Shown here: positions 1-9,004 of the stretch, piece by piece | How positions within the stretch are numbered: position 1 is the stretch's first letter | Layout: each line of letters starts with the position of its first letter | Origin: Desulfobacula sp. | Lineage (GTDB): Bacteria; Desulfobacterota; Desulfobacteria; Desulfobacterales; Desulfobacteraceae | DNA length: 44,290 nt | Reading direction: 5' to 3' | Assembly: GCA_018645325.1 (NCBI GenBank) | Contig: JABGOU010000028.1 | Coordinates: 6,856-51,145 of the forward strand | Translations under genes and position numbers: made by a program | The notes under the pieces: generated by a model | What the model was told of the DNA's origin: nothing | The model's input: the letters and a program-made list of their open reading frames with translations, nothing else | Databases searched by the model: none

Positions 1-175
1 AATGCTGCTCCTATAGGTAGTTATACCTATTGACGCTATTTAAAACATATGATCTTATCAACAAATATAGTCTCAGATATCTATTAATTTGTTTTATAGC
101 AAATATATAGGACGATGAATCGCACTGAATTGATCTGATTCAAATAGAATTATGAAAAGCTTGGAGATCTAACAT
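1..175 (+). promoter_or_regulatory. Leader upstream of the hybrid histidine kinase
   Basis: AT-rich non-coding stretch ahead of the kinase gene. It holds a perfect 7-bp inverted repeat at 13-19/24-30 (ATAGGTA, spacer 4, TACCTAT) and a GGAG ribosome-binding site at 162-165, 10 nt before the ATG at 176. No convincing -35/-10 pair is visible, so the promoter may lie upstream of the window. A short TATAGCAAAT-like string near 96 recalls the vapBC leader near 2872, but the match is too short to interpret. Confidence 0.4.
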
Positions 176-2758
176 ATGGCTGAAAAACCGACTGTTAATG
201 AACTTAAACAGAGAATTGAAGATTTAAAAAAGGAGCTTACTGAACGTCAAATACATGATAATTCAATATTAGAAGAGTTAGATACAAGATACTCGAGTAT
301 CTTTGAATCAGTTCCAACATCAATTGTAATTCTTGATAAAAATGGTGTAATAATAGACATCAATCCTTATCATATCACTCATATCGGACAAGGAAAAACT
401 GTTAAAAAAGACTATCTAAACCACGACATTTTAAACTTTCCTAGTGTTGTTGAAGCTGGGCTTCAAGATGAACATAGAGACGTGCTTAATGGGAAACCAA
501 TGAATTTAAAACGCATCCATTTCCCGATGACTACTGGAGAAAGAGATCGTTTTTTTAATATTAGAGGTGTACCTTTATTTAAGAACAATGAAGTAACAGG
601 AGCTGTGATAATTCATGAAGATATCAGTGAAGTTGTAAGTTCAGAGAAAAATCTAAAAAAACTTCATGATGAATTAGAATTAAGAATTGAGGAGCGTACA
701 GCTGAGCTCAAACAAGAGATTACCGAGCGCAAACAGGCTGAAGAGATTAAAAAAGTTTTGTTTGCTATTTCAAATGCCGTGAATTTCACCCGAAATTTGG
801 AAGACCTTTTTGAAATTATCCACAAGACATTAGGCAATATTATTGATGTCACCAATTTTTTTATTGCCATGGTGGATATCAAAAAACGTACCCTTTATTT
901 CCCATATCAAGTGGATACAAATGATAATGATTTTTTTCCAATCACAAATTTTAACACAAAGAATTCTTTAACCGGTTTAGTCGTTTCTGAACGCAGACCT
1001 ATTTTATTAAAAAAAAATGATCTTGAAAAACTATCTGCACAAAAAGGGGTTTGGGGCCCTGTACCACTGATTTGGATGGGAGCTCCTTTAATCGTCAAAG
1101 ATGAGATTATCGGAGTAGTAGCTGTCCAGAGCTACTTGGATTCCAATCTTTACAATGAACAAGATCTGCAAGTTCTTTCGGGGATCTCTGATCAGATGGC
1201 CATCGCCATTGACCGCATGCAGGCGGAGGAGTCTTTGAAGATGAGCGAAGAAAAATATCGTACAGTTCTTGAAGCAAATCCCGACCCAGTGGTCGTCTAC
1301 GACATAGAAGGCAAAGTCATTTATTTCAACCCTGCTTTTACACGTCTTTTCGGTTGGTCACTAGAGGAGTGTTTAAATAAAAAAATGGAAGTTTTTGTGC
1401 CTGAAGATGCATGGCACGAAACAAAAAAGATGATCAAAAAAGTGCTGGCTGGGGAATGGTTTACTGGTATTGAAACTTGGCGATATCATAAAAAAGGAAA
1501 AATTATTCCTGTTAACATAAGCGGAGCCATTTACAAGGATAAAGATGGCAATCCTATCGGCAGTGTCATCAATCTGAGAGATATCAGTGATCAAAAGAAA
1601 ATGGAAGCCCAGTTCCAACAAGCCCAGAAGATGGAATCAGTGGGGCGGCTTGCCGGCGGGGTTGCCCATGATTACAACAATGCACTCACTGCAATCATGG
1701 GTTACACTGAACTGGCCATGACTGATGCAGAGCCCAAAGGGCCGTTGCATGATGATCTCAATGAGATTCTCAAGGCTTCGAGACATGCAAAAGACATAAC
1801 CCGGCAACTGCTGGCTTTTGCCCGTAAACAGACCATAGCCCCTAAAGTGCTTGATCTGAACACTAGCATAGAAAGCATGCTTAAAATGATTCGGCGCCTT
1901 ATCGGTGAGAATATTGATCTTGCCTGGTTTCCGGGAAAAAACCTTTGGCCGGTCAAGATGGACCCCGCGCAAATTGATCAAATTCTGGCTAATCTGTGCG
2001 TCAATGCTAAAGATGCCATTGCCGGAGTTGGCAAAATCACCATCGAAACATGGGTAATAGTGTTGGATGAAGCCTATTGTGCCGGCCACAGAGGTTTTGT
2101 TCCAGGCGAGTTTGTTCTGATGGCAATAAGTGACGATGGCTGCGGTATGGATAAAGAAACAATAGACAATATTTTTGAACCATTTTTCACCACAAAGGAT
2201 ATAGATAAGGGCACCGGCCTTGGGTTGTCCACAGTCTACGGTATCGTTAAACAAAACAATGGATTCATCAACGTCTATAGTGAACCGGGTAAAGGAACGA
2301 CCATCAAAATCTACCTTCCCAGGAATGAGGGTAAAGCAGTAGAGATCCAGAGGGAAAGAACTGAACAAATCCCGCAAGGCCATGGTGAGACGATCCTGCT
2401 GGTGGAGGACGATATCTCTATCCTGAAGCTTATTCAAAAGATCCTCAATGGGCTTGGTTACAAAGTACTGGCTGCCAACTCACCCAAAAGTGCCTTAAAG
2501 CTGGCCAAAGAGCATAACAGCGAAATTCATCTGCTCGTTACAGACGTGATCATGCCTGAAATGAATGGACTTGAAATGGCAAACAGTCTGCAATCTCTTT
2601 ACCCGGACCTCAAGCGTGTTTTCATGTCTGGATATACAGCCGATACCATAGCACATCATGGTTTTCTGGACGAGGGGATAGACTTCATTCAAAAACCATG
2701 CTCCCGAACCGATTTAGCAAAAATTGTCAGGAAAGTACTGAATGAGGGAAAAAGTTGA
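176..2758 (+). CDS. Hybrid sensor histidine kinase (PAS-GAF-PAS-HisKA-HATPase-REC)
   Basis: Cytoplasmic-type hybrid histidine kinase of 860 residues with no clear membrane segment. Order seen: PAS domain about 37-150, a charged coiled-coil linker about 155-192, GAF domain about 195-345, second PAS about 350-470, HisKA with phospho-acceptor His498 in the motif GGVAHDYNN, HATPase_c about 595-715 with N box (NAKDAI), G1 (DDGCGMD) and G2 (GTGLGLS), and a C-terminal receiver domain about 735-855 with phospho-acceptor Asp790 in VTDVIMP. The usual DFNN after the His is DYNN here. The start at 176 has a GGAG site. No transcription factor is next to it, so its output is unknown; the lone receiver protein at 42894 is too distant to pair by position. 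The signal sensed cannot be told from sequence; GAF and PAS modules may bind a small ligand, haem or flavin. Confidence 0.93.
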   Translation: MAEKPTVNELKQRIEDLKKELTERQIHDNSILEELDTRYSSIFESVPTSIVILDKNGVIIDINPYHITHIGQGKTVKKDYLNHDILNFPSVVEAGLQDEHRDVLNGKPMNLKRIHFPMTTGERDRFFNIRGVPLFKNNEVTGAVIIHEDISEVVSSEKNLKKLHDELELRIEERTAELKQEITERKQAEEIKKVLFAISNAVNFTRNLEDLFEIIHKTLGNIIDVTNFFIAMVDIKKRTLYFPYQVDTNDNDFFPITNFNTKNSLTGLVVSERRPILLKKNDLEKLSAQKGVWGPVPLIWMGAPLIVKDEIIGVVAVQSYLDSNLYNEQDLQVLSGISDQMAIAIDRMQAEESLKMSEEKYRTVLEANPDPVVVYDIEGKVIYFNPAFTRLFGWSLEECLNKKMEVFVPEDAWHETKKMIKKVLAGEWFTGIETWRYHKKGKIIPVNISGAIYKDKDGNPIGSVINLRDISDQKKMEAQFQQAQKMESVGRLAGGVAHDYNNALTAIMGYTELAMTDAEPKGPLHDDLNEILKASRHAKDITRQLLAFARKQTIAPKVLDLNTSIESMLKMIRRLIGENIDLAWFPGKNLWPVKMDPAQIDQILANLCVNAKDAIAGVGKITIETWVIVLDEAYCAGHRGFVPGEFVLMAISDDGCGMDKETIDNIFEPFFTTKDIDKGTGLGLSTVYGIVKQNNGFINVYSEPGKGTTIKIYLPRNEGKAVEIQRERTEQIPQGHGETILLVEDDISILKLIQKILNGLGYKVLAANSPKSALKLAKEHNSEIHLLVTDVIMPEMNGLEMANSLQSLYPDLKRVFMSGYTADTIAHHGFLDEGIDFIQKPCSRTDLAKIVRKVLNEGKS

Positions 2759-2852
2759 TTTTTCAATAAACATTTGATTCAATAACTTGTGGTTGGAAAG
2801 AATCATATTTTTAAAAGCATAATGCTATATACCCTTGCTAAATACATACTTA

Positions 2853-2877
2853 TGCTATATACTTCATATATATAGCA
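2853..2877. promoter_or_regulatory. Inverted-repeat operator candidate of vapBC
   Basis: Perfect 9-bp inverted repeat TGCTATATA / TATATAGCA (2853-2861 and 2869-2877) with a 7-nt spacer, ending 23 nt before the vapB ATG. The left arm is also partly repeated upstream at 2823-2832 (TGCTATATAC). VapBC modules are normally autorepressed by the toxin-antitoxin complex binding such repeats over the promoter; binding here is inferred. Confidence 0.6.
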
Positions 2878-2900
2878 AATTGAATATAGGAGATCGAATT

Positions 2901-3134
2901 ATGGATGTAGGAACCGTCTTTGTAAATAATAGAACCCAAGCGGTCAGATTGCCTGTTGACAGCAGGTTTCCCGAAAATGTGAAAAAAGTTGTTGTACGTA
3001 TTATCGGTAAAGACCGTGTACTTTCACCAGTAGAAAATACATGGGATAGTTTTTTTCTTTCTGAGGATGGTGTGTCCGATGATTTTATGACGGAACGTGC
3101 TTCACAAGAACAATCTGAAAGGGAATCTTTTTAA
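2901..3134 (+). CDS. vapB: VapB-type antitoxin (AbrB/SpoVT fold)
   Basis: Protein of 77 residues when started at the ATG at 2901, which has an AGGAG site (2888-2892) 8 nt upstream; an upstream in-frame start at 2835 would run through the operator repeat and is not favoured. The N-terminus (VFVNNRTQAVRLP) is typical of the swapped-hairpin AbrB-like DNA-binding domain of VapB/MazE antitoxins; the acidic C-terminal part is expected to wrap around and block the toxin. It overlaps the toxin gene by one base (TAATG), which implies translational coupling. Expected role: neutralises VapC and, with it, represses its own promoter. Confidence 0.85.
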   Translation: MDVGTVFVNNRTQAVRLPVDSRFPENVKKVVVRIIGKDRVLSPVENTWDSFFLSEDGVSDDFMTERASQEQSERESF

Positions 3135-3541
3135 TGTTAAAGTATATGTTGGACACCAATATTGTTATTTATGTGATTAAGCGTCGACCAATTGAAGTAT
3201 TAGACATTTTTAACGCCCATGCAAGACAGATGTGTATTAGTTCAATCACGTTGGCAGAATTATTACATGGTGTTGAAAAAAGCTCTATGGTGTCCCACAA
3301 CCTACGCAAAGTTGAGGACTTTGTATCCCGTTTGGAGGTCTTGCCCTATGACGATAATGCCGCTGCCCATTATGGAAATATCAGAGCGGATTTAGAAAAA
3401 AAAGGCACTCCTATAGGGGTCAATGATTTGCACATTGCCGGGCATGCTCGAAGTGAATCTTTGATCCTGGTCACCAACAACATGCGTGAGTTTGTGAGAG
3501 TCGAGGGCTTGCGGTTGGAAAATTGGATTGAAACAGAATAG
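3134..3541 (+). CDS. vapC: VapC-type PIN-domain ribonuclease toxin
   Basis: PIN-domain protein of 135 residues. Visible family marks are the N-terminal metal-binding Asp in YMLDTNIVIY, the Glu in ITLAELLHGVEKS, the Asp in GVNDLHIAGHA and the C-terminal LVTNNMREF, an order typical of VapC/MvpT toxins. Such enzymes are Mg-dependent RNases that cleave initiator tRNA or other RNA sites to stop translation; the exact target cannot be read from sequence. Start and stop are overlapped with vapB by one base. The frame is intact, so the toxin should be functional. Confidence 0.9.
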   Translation: MLKYMLDTNIVIYVIKRRPIEVLDIFNAHARQMCISSITLAELLHGVEKSSMVSHNLRKVEDFVSRLEVLPYDDNAAAHYGNIRADLEKKGTPIGVNDLHIAGHARSESLILVTNNMREFVRVEGLRLENWIETE

Positions 3542-3704
3542 CGATAAGGGATTCCAAAGCGAACAATATTTTTATCTATAAACTATCCAGCCTTTGTTAT
3601 TGGGGGCCTGATATATAAAATTTGGCCGATCAAACCGGGGCCGGTACATGAACCCGGTATGGTCTTGACGAATGAATATTGAACCATTAGACTGTCAGGC
3701 AGTT

Positions 3705-3720
3705 TGATGATAGATCATCA
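3705..3720. promoter_or_regulatory. Perfect palindrome upstream of the glycyl radical operon
   Basis: TGATGAT-AG-ATCATCA, a perfect 7-bp inverted repeat about 95 nt before the activase start. It sits in the 275-bp non-coding gap after vapC, together with a GC-rich repeat ACCGG-GG-CCGGT (3634-3645). No clear sigma-70 or sigma-54 promoter was found. Operator function is inferred only from symmetry and position. Confidence 0.4.
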
Positions 3721-3816
3721 TTGGGTTGCAAATATGCCACAAAAGATCTGGTAAAGGTTCAATTTACAAAGAAGACCATACGTCTGGATTGAATGGTTTA
3801 ATGGGGAAAATTCTGA

Positions 3817-4572
3817 ATGCTTGAAAATTCATATGTTTTTAAAATCCAACGGTATTCCACCCATGACGGCCCTGGAATCAGAACCACGCTTTTTTTCCGC
3901 GGCTGCCCCTTATCCTGTTATTGGTGCCATAATCCTGAAAGCCAGACAAAACCTTTGGAAATCAGTATGGAAGATATGGGCAAGTTTGCTGCTGTTTTGA
4001 TGGAAGAGATAGAAAAAGACCTTATTTTCTATGATGAGTCAGGCGGTGGCGTTACTTTTTCCGGCGGAGAACCTTTGTGCCAGCCTCAATTATTATTCAT
4101 GCTTTTAGACCTTTGTAGGGAAAAAGAAATTAATACCTGCGTGGATACTTCAGGATATGGTGATATTAAAGATCTTTTGAAGGCCGCAGAAAAAGCAGAT
4201 TTAATTCTTTATGATATCAAATTGATAGATGAGACTATGCATAAAAAATATACGGGTCAAGGCGTTGCACCTGTACTGGATAATTTAAAACAATTGTCAA
4301 AACAAAAGGGTGACGTCAGGTTGCGGTTTCCCTTCATCCCCAGAGTAACTGATACAGATGAAAATATTGGCCAGATTATTGCATTCTTAAGAGACAATAC
4401 AATTTACAGGAATATCCATATCCTGCCATTTCACAAGGCGGGTGAAGGAAAATATGACAGATTGAATATAATAAATTATATGAAAGGTATACGGCCGCCT
4501 CCCCAAGAGAGGGTTGCAAAAGTAAAAGAGCAATTTGAATCAAAAGGATTCAATGTAACCATTGGCGGATAA
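3817..4572 (+). CDS. Glycyl radical enzyme activase (PflA-type radical SAM)
   Basis: Radical SAM protein of 251 residues that should install the glycyl radical on the enzyme encoded directly downstream. The N-terminal signature STHDGPGIRTTLFFRGCP is that of glycyl radical activases, followed by the CX3CX2C cluster motif (Cys30, Cys34, Cys37) and the SAM-binding FSGGEP. The two extra [4Fe-4S] clusters found in many activases (benzylsuccinate synthase and hydroxyphenylacetate decarboxylase types) are absent: the segment after Cys37 is short and lacks ferredoxin cysteines, so it is of the short PflA type (PflA of E. coli is of similar length). The stop at 4570-4572 is 16 nt before the ATG of the partner gene, so the two form an operon with the activase first. 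Confidence 0.93.
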   Translation: MLENSYVFKIQRYSTHDGPGIRTTLFFRGCPLSCYWCHNPESQTKPLEISMEDMGKFAAVLMEEIEKDLIFYDESGGGVTFSGGEPLCQPQLLFMLLDLCREKEINTCVDTSGYGDIKDLLKAAEKADLILYDIKLIDETMHKKYTGQGVAPVLDNLKQLSKQKGDVRLRFPFIPRVTDTDENIGQIIAFLRDNTIYRNIHILPFHKAGEGKYDRLNIINYMKGIRPPPQERVAKVKEQFESKGFNVTIGG

Positions 4573-4588
4573 AAACGGCGGAAAAAAA

Positions 4589-6949
4589 ATGAATTCAAGA
4601 ATAGAAAATTTGCGAAAAAAAACCCGGGAAAAAGAGGTAACCATCTCCCATGAAAGAGCCGAGCTTGTTACCGCATTTTATAAAAAGACTAGCAGCATGG
4701 ATAAATCAATTCCGGTTCAAAGGGCTTTATGTTTGAAGCATGTGCTTGAAAATAAAAAAATATTTATTGATGACAATGAATTGATTGTTGGAGAACGCGG
4801 ACCTGAACCAAAAGCGGTTCCCACTTATCCTGAAATCTGTCTTCACTCTATGGAAGATCTTGAGATTTTAGACTCAAGACCCAAAGTGCCCTACAAAGTT
4901 TGCCCGGAAACAAAGAGAATATATGGGGAAAAGATTATCCCTTTCTGGAAAGGTAAAACTATAAGGGAAAAGATATTCAAGAGCATGGAGGATCTCTGGA
5001 TTGATTCTTTTAATGCCGGAATTTTTACCGAGTTCCAGGAACAGCGTTCCCCTGGGCATACAGCCGGTGGGGATTTGATTTATCAGAAAGGATTTAATGA
5101 TCTTAAAGATGATATCAGGCAATGTTTTAAGGGGATTGATTTTTTTAAGGATAAAGATGGCCTTGAAAAACAGGAGGTTTTAACCTCCCTTGATATAGCA
5201 GCCGATGCCCTGATCATTTTTGCCATTCGCCATGCAGAAGCGTTGGAAAGCCAGGCAAAAGATGAAACAGATCTCAAAAGGAAAGCAGAGCTTGAGAATA
5301 TGGCCCGTGTCTGTAAAAAAGTACCCGCCCAAAAACCTGAAACTTTTCATGAGGCATTGCAGTATTACTGGTTTCTGCATGTCGGGATCATAACGGAATT
5401 AAATCCCTGGGATGCTTATAACCCGGGCAGGCTTGATCAGAACCTGTATCCTTTTTATAAAAAAGATATTGAGAATGGAATAATCACCCGGGAACAGGCA
5501 AAGGAGTTTTTGTGCTGTTTCTGGATAAAGTTCCATAACCATCCTGCCCCTCCAAAGGTGGGTGTCACTGCCAAGGAAAGCAACACCTATGTTGATTTTT
5601 GTCTTATCAATCTTGGGGGTGTCACAAAGGATAACCAGGACGGTGTCAATGAGTTGACTTATCTTGTTCTTGATGTGATTGAGGAAATGAGGCTTTTGCA
5701 GCCAAGTTCCATGATACAGGTTTCAAGGAAAAATCCGGACCGGTTTATCAGGCGGGCACTAAAGATTATCGCCACAGGATTTGGCCAGCCTTCCGTGTTT
5801 AATACGGATGCCATAGTTCAGGAGATGATCCTTCAGGGCAAATCAGTGGAAGATGCAAGAATGGCAGGAGCTTCAGGCTGTGTGGAAGCAGGGGCTTTTG
5901 GCAAGGAATGCTATATTTTGACTGGCTATTTTAACCTTCCAAAAATACTGGAAATCACCCTTTGCAATGGCTGGGATCCTCTTACAAAAAAGCAGATCGG
6001 TCTTAAAACAGGAGATCCGAAAAGTTTTGAAACCTTTGACGATCTTTTTGATGCCTATAAAAATCAATTGGAACATTTTGTAAATATCAAGATCAAGGGT
6101 AACAATATCATTGACCAGATTAACGCAAAATATATGCCTGTTCCATTGCTTTCCCTTGTGACACAGGATTGCATAAAAAATGCAAAAGATTACAACCAGG
6201 GTGGGGCAAGGTACAATACCTCCTATATCCAGGGCGTTGGCATGGGTACTATTACAGATTGTTTTTCATCACTGAAATATAATGTGTATGATAAGAACCT
6301 TGTTTTAATGGAAAGCCTGCTGGCTGCTTTGAAAGAAGATTTTAAGGGAAATGACATCCTGCGTCACCAGTTGGATCAAGCCCCCAAATATGGGAACGAT
6401 AATGATGATGCCGATGATATATTAAAAATGATATTTAATGCATTCCATGGTTTAGTGACGGGCAGGCCCAATGCAAAAGGAGGGGTTTACAGGATTAATC
6501 TTTTACCCACTACCTGTCATGTTTATTTTGGTGAAATCACAGGAGCTCTGCCAGATGGAAGAAAAAAGGGAGTACCGGTCTCCGAAGGCATATCTCCGGT
6601 CCAGGGGGCAGACAGGAACGGTCCGACGGCTGTGTTGAAATCCGCAGCCAAGATTGATCATTTAAAGACGGGTGGGACACTCTTGAATCAAAAATTTCTG
6701 CCCGATCTTTTTAAGGAAGAAAAAGATGTTCAGGCCCTTGTGCATTTAATCCGGTCCTATTTTAAAATGGATGGCCATCATGTGCAGTTTAATGTGGTGT
6801 CTGAAGAGACTTTAAAGGATGCCCAGAAACATCCGGAAAATTATAGGGACCTGATTGTAAGGGTGGCGGGATACTCAGATTATTTTGTGGATCTTACAAC
6901 GGCTCTGCAGGACGAGATTATGCATCGTACTGCCCATAACATTAATTAG
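4589..6949 (+). CDS. hypD: Glycyl radical enzyme, trans-4-hydroxy-L-proline dehydratase-like
   Basis: Glycyl radical enzyme of 786 residues from the ATG at 4589; a TTG at 4562 inside the activase gene would add nine residues and is less likely. The thiyl-radical site is Cys431 in GASGCVEAG with Glu433 two residues on, and the glycyl radical loop is RVAGYSDYF with Gly761. Compared from memory with Clostridioides difficile HypD, nearly every published active-site residue has an equivalent at an offset of three: Phe149, His157, Asp275, Ser331, Asp336, Phe337, Cys431, Glu433 and Tyr447. HypD removes water from hydroxyproline to give pyrroline-5-carboxylate, normally reduced by ProC to proline. 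No proC lies nearby. The related hydroxyproline C-N lyase (HplG) is an alternative I cannot exclude. The two flanking peptide transporters fit a role in using hydroxyproline-rich peptides. Confidence 0.8.
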   Translation: MNSRIENLRKKTREKEVTISHERAELVTAFYKKTSSMDKSIPVQRALCLKHVLENKKIFIDDNELIVGERGPEPKAVPTYPEICLHSMEDLEILDSRPKVPYKVCPETKRIYGEKIIPFWKGKTIREKIFKSMEDLWIDSFNAGIFTEFQEQRSPGHTAGGDLIYQKGFNDLKDDIRQCFKGIDFFKDKDGLEKQEVLTSLDIAADALIIFAIRHAEALESQAKDETDLKRKAELENMARVCKKVPAQKPETFHEALQYYWFLHVGIITELNPWDAYNPGRLDQNLYPFYKKDIENGIITREQAKEFLCCFWIKFHNHPAPPKVGVTAKESNTYVDFCLINLGGVTKDNQDGVNELTYLVLDVIEEMRLLQPSSMIQVSRKNPDRFIRRALKIIATGFGQPSVFNTDAIVQEMILQGKSVEDARMAGASGCVEAGAFGKECYILTGYFNLPKILEITLCNGWDPLTKKQIGLKTGDPKSFETFDDLFDAYKNQLEHFVNIKIKGNNIIDQINAKYMPVPLLSLVTQDCIKNAKDYNQGGARYNTSYIQGVGMGTITDCFSSLKYNVYDKNLVLMESLLAALKEDFKGNDILRHQLDQAPKYGNDNDDADDILKMIFNAFHGLVTGRPNAKGGVYRINLLPTTCHVYFGEITGALPDGRKKGVPVSEGISPVQGADRNGPTAVLKSAAKIDHLKTGGTLLNQKFLPDLFKEEKDVQALVHLIRSYFKMDGHHVQFNVVSEETLKDAQKHPENYRDLIVRVAGYSDYFVDLTTALQDEIMHRTAHNIN

Positions 6950-6967
6950 TGTTTGAACGAAAACTCA

Positions 6968-6988
6968 CCCACCTGCTGCGTAGGTGGG
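6968..6988. terminator. Hairpin between convergent hypD and dppF
   Basis: Perfect 7-bp stem CCCACCT / AGGTGGG with a 7-nt loop in the 48-bp gap between two convergent genes, followed on the plus strand by CAGGCTTTTAAAT. The U-tract is short, so termination may be weak; position suggests it serves both genes. Bases 6984-6997 (GTGGGGTCAGGCTT) are identical to the start of the large inverted repeat at 22649, so this may be a relic of the same repeat family. Confidence 0.5.
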
Positions 6989-6997
6989 GTCAGGCTT

Positions 6998-7978
6998 TTA
7001 AATAAAAAAGCAGGCTGCAAAGTGCCCCTTTTCATGTTCAAGAAATTCCGGTTCTTTTTGTGAACAGATGTCCTGACGTTTGGGGCATCTTGTATGAAAT
7101 CTGCAGCCCGATGGCGGGTTGATTGGACTTGGCACATCACCGGTCAACGGCTTTGTTTTGTTTTGAAAGTTGGGATCCGGCATGGGTGATGACGATAAAA
7201 GGGCAATGGTATAAGGGTGTAAAGGATTCTTGTACAACTCTATTGATTCAGCAAATTCAATTATTTTTCCAAGGTACATGACAGCAACCCTGTCGGAAAT
7301 ATATTCTACGACATGCAGGTCATGGGAAATAAACAGGTATGTCAGGTTAAACTTTTCCTGAAGATCTTTTAACAGGTTGATCACCTGGGCCTGGATGGAG
7401 ACATCAAGGGCTGAGACAGCTTCGTCACAGACAATGAATTCAGGTTTCAGGGCAATAGCCCTGGCAATACCGATTCTCTGTCTCTGCCCGCCGGAAAACT
7501 GATGGGGATACCTTCTCATATGTTCTTTTCCAAGTCCTACCGTTTTCAGTATTTCCACAACTTGTCTGTCCCTCTGGATTCTGCTACGCATCCCATGGAC
7601 CAGGAGGGGTTCACCAATGATCTGTGAAATAGATTTTCTCGGGTTAAGAGAGGAAAAAGGATCCTGGAAAATGATCTGCATCTTTTTTCTCAAGCGCCGC
7701 ATGGCTTCAGGTTCCAGCTTCTGTATGGCCTGATCCTGGAAAAATACATGACCAGAGGTGGGTTCTTCCAGTCTTAAAATTGCTCTTCCAAGGGTTGACT
7801 TGCCACATCCGGATTCTCCCACAAGCCCCAGAGTCTCGCCCTGTTGAATGCTCAGACTGACGTTGTCAACAGCTTTTACTGCGGCCACTTCCTTCATTAA
7901 AATACCGCCCCTGATCGGATAATACTTAACCAGGTTTTCCACTCTGACCAATGGTTTTGATTTATTCACATCAAGCAT
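6998..7978 (-). CDS. dppF: Peptide ABC transporter ATP-binding subunit (DppF/OppF type), cluster 1
   Basis: ATPase of 326 residues on the inner face of the cytoplasmic membrane that powers peptide import with its DppD-like partner. Walker A is GESGCGKST, the ABC signature is FSGGQRQR, Walker B ends FIVCDE, and the H-loop is SHDLHV. The C-terminal extension with spaced cysteines ([16 protein letters not shown]) is the oligopeptide-transporter C-terminal domain typical of DppD/DppF. Its start overlaps the end of the dppD-like gene by 8 bp. Last gene of a five-gene operon (SBP, two permeases, two ATPases) on the minus strand, next to and convergent with the hypD operon. Confidence 0.93.
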   Translation of the reverse strand: MLDVNKSKPLVRVENLVKYYPIRGGILMKEVAAVKAVDNVSLSIQQGETLGLVGESGCGKSTLGRAILRLEEPTSGHVFFQDQAIQKLEPEAMRRLRKKMQIIFQDPFSSLNPRKSISQIIGEPLLVHGMRSRIQRDRQVVEILKTVGLGKEHMRRYPHQFSGGQRQRIGIARAIALKPEFIVCDEAVSALDVSIQAQVINLLKDLQEKFNLTYLFISHDLHVVEYISDRVAVMYLGKIIEFAESIELYKNPLHPYTIALLSSSPMPDPNFQNKTKPLTGDVPSPINPPSGCRFHTRCPKRQDICSQKEPEFLEHEKGHFAACFFI

Positions 7979-8948
7979 ATTTTAAACACCGTACATAATG
8001 ATTTTCACTTATATTACAGATCTGGGGACTTGTGGTCATGCAGTCCTTGAATACATCCGGGCAGCGATTTGAAAAATAGCATCCCCGGGGAAGATCGAAC
8101 AATGAAGGAACCGAACCTTTTATGGTCTGAAGCCTGTCCATTTCCATATTTTTGCCCAGCACAGGTATGGACTCCATCAATCCTATGGTATAGGGATGTT
8201 TGGGGTTGGCAAAAAGCGTTTTAACATCCGTGTATTCAACGATTTTTCCTGCATACATGACGGCCACCATCTGGGCCATTTGTGCAATGACGCCAAGATC
8301 ATGGGTAATAAATAAGATAGCAGCGCCCGTCTCTGCTTTCAAACGATTCATCAGATCAAGTATCTGGGCCTGTATCGTCACATCCAGTGCTGTGGTGGGT
8401 TCATCGGCAATCATAAGTCTGGGGCCGCATGCCAAAGCCATGGCAATCATCACTCTCTGGCGCATGCCCCCACTCATCTGATGGGGATATTCATGGGGTC
8501 GTTTTTCCGGATCAGGAATTCCAACCAGTTTGAACATTTCAATTACACGGTTTTTTAATTCCTTTTTGGAAATATTTGTATGAAGTTCAATGACTTCTGA
8601 AACTTGATCTCCCACAGTAAAAACAGGATTTAAAGAGGTCATGGGTTCCTGAAATACCATGCTGATCCGGTTTCCCCGGATTTTTCTCATCTGTTTTTCA
8701 GTGTTTTTTACAAGGTCTTGTCCGTCAAAGAGAATTTTCCCGCCAATAATTTTCCCCGGAGGCTGAGGGATAAGTCTCATTATGGAATGGGCTGTCACGC
8801 TTTTCCCGCATCCTGATTCTCCCACCAAACCCAGAGTCTGGCCGGGTGCTATGCTGATGCTGACATTATCAACAGCCTTGGCAATCCAATCCCTGACAAA
8901 AAAATGCGTTCTAAGTTCTATTATATCCAGTAGATTATCGTTATCCAT
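7971..8948 (-). CDS. dppD: Peptide ABC transporter ATP-binding subunit (DppD/OppD type), cluster 1
   Basis: ATPase of 325 residues. Walker [14 protein letters not shown], signature MSGGMRQRV, Walker [13 protein letters not shown] and H-loop THDLGV are all intact. The DppD-type C-terminal domain carries the usual cysteines ([16 protein letters not shown]). It is expected to pair with the DppF-like ATPase below the two permease subunits. Its start codon follows a triplicated 18-bp sequence (8951-9004), and the nearest unit supplies an AAGAGA sequence that may act as ribosome-binding site. Substrate is not determined by this subunit. Confidence 0.93.
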   Translation of the reverse strand: MDNDNLLDIIELRTHFFVRDWIAKAVDNVSISIAPGQTLGLVGESGCGKSVTAHSIMRLIPQPPGKIIGGKILFDGQDLVKNTEKQMRKIRGNRISMVFQEPMTSLNPVFTVGDQVSEVIELHTNISKKELKNRVIEMFKLVGIPDPEKRPHEYPHQMSGGMRQRVMIAMALACGPRLMIADEPTTALDVTIQAQILDLMNRLKAETGAAILFITHDLGVIAQMAQMVAVMYAGKIVEYTDVKTLFANPKHPYTIGLMESIPVLGKNMEMDRLQTIKGSVPSLFDLPRGCYFSNRCPDVFKDCMTTSPQICNISENHYVRCLKYA

Positions 8949-8950
8949 TA

Positions 8951-9004
8951 TTAATCTCTTAACCAGTTTTAATCTCTCAATCGGTTTTAATCTCTCAATC
9001 TGGG
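8951..9004. repeat. Three tandem 18-bp units at the dppC-dppD junction
   Basis: Units 8951-8968, 8969-8986 and 8987-9004 share the core TTAATCTCT(C/T)AA(T/C)C. The last unit is the coding end of the dppC gene (read on the minus strand ...RLRD then TAA), so the dppC stop codon and its preceding codons appear three times in a row. The unit nearest dppD differs most, which suggests the copies arose from the dppC end by slippage and then drifted. Confidence 0.85.

Noticed and set aside
1637-2437. Long 266-codon open frame on the minus strand inside the histidine kinase
   Set aside because: It is entirely antisense to a kinase with all motifs intact, has no ribosome-binding site or recognisable domain, and is a by-product of codon bias.
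3722-3739. Possible sigma-54 promoter before the glycyl radical operon
   Set aside because: GG and GC are spaced correctly (TTGGGTTGCAAATATGCC), but the flanking bases do not match TGGCAC or TTGCA, and no enhancer-binding protein is nearby.
4562-4588. TTG start of the glycyl radical enzyme inside the activase gene
   Set aside because: The ATG at 4589 lies beyond the activase stop and gives a length and residue offset that fit HypD.
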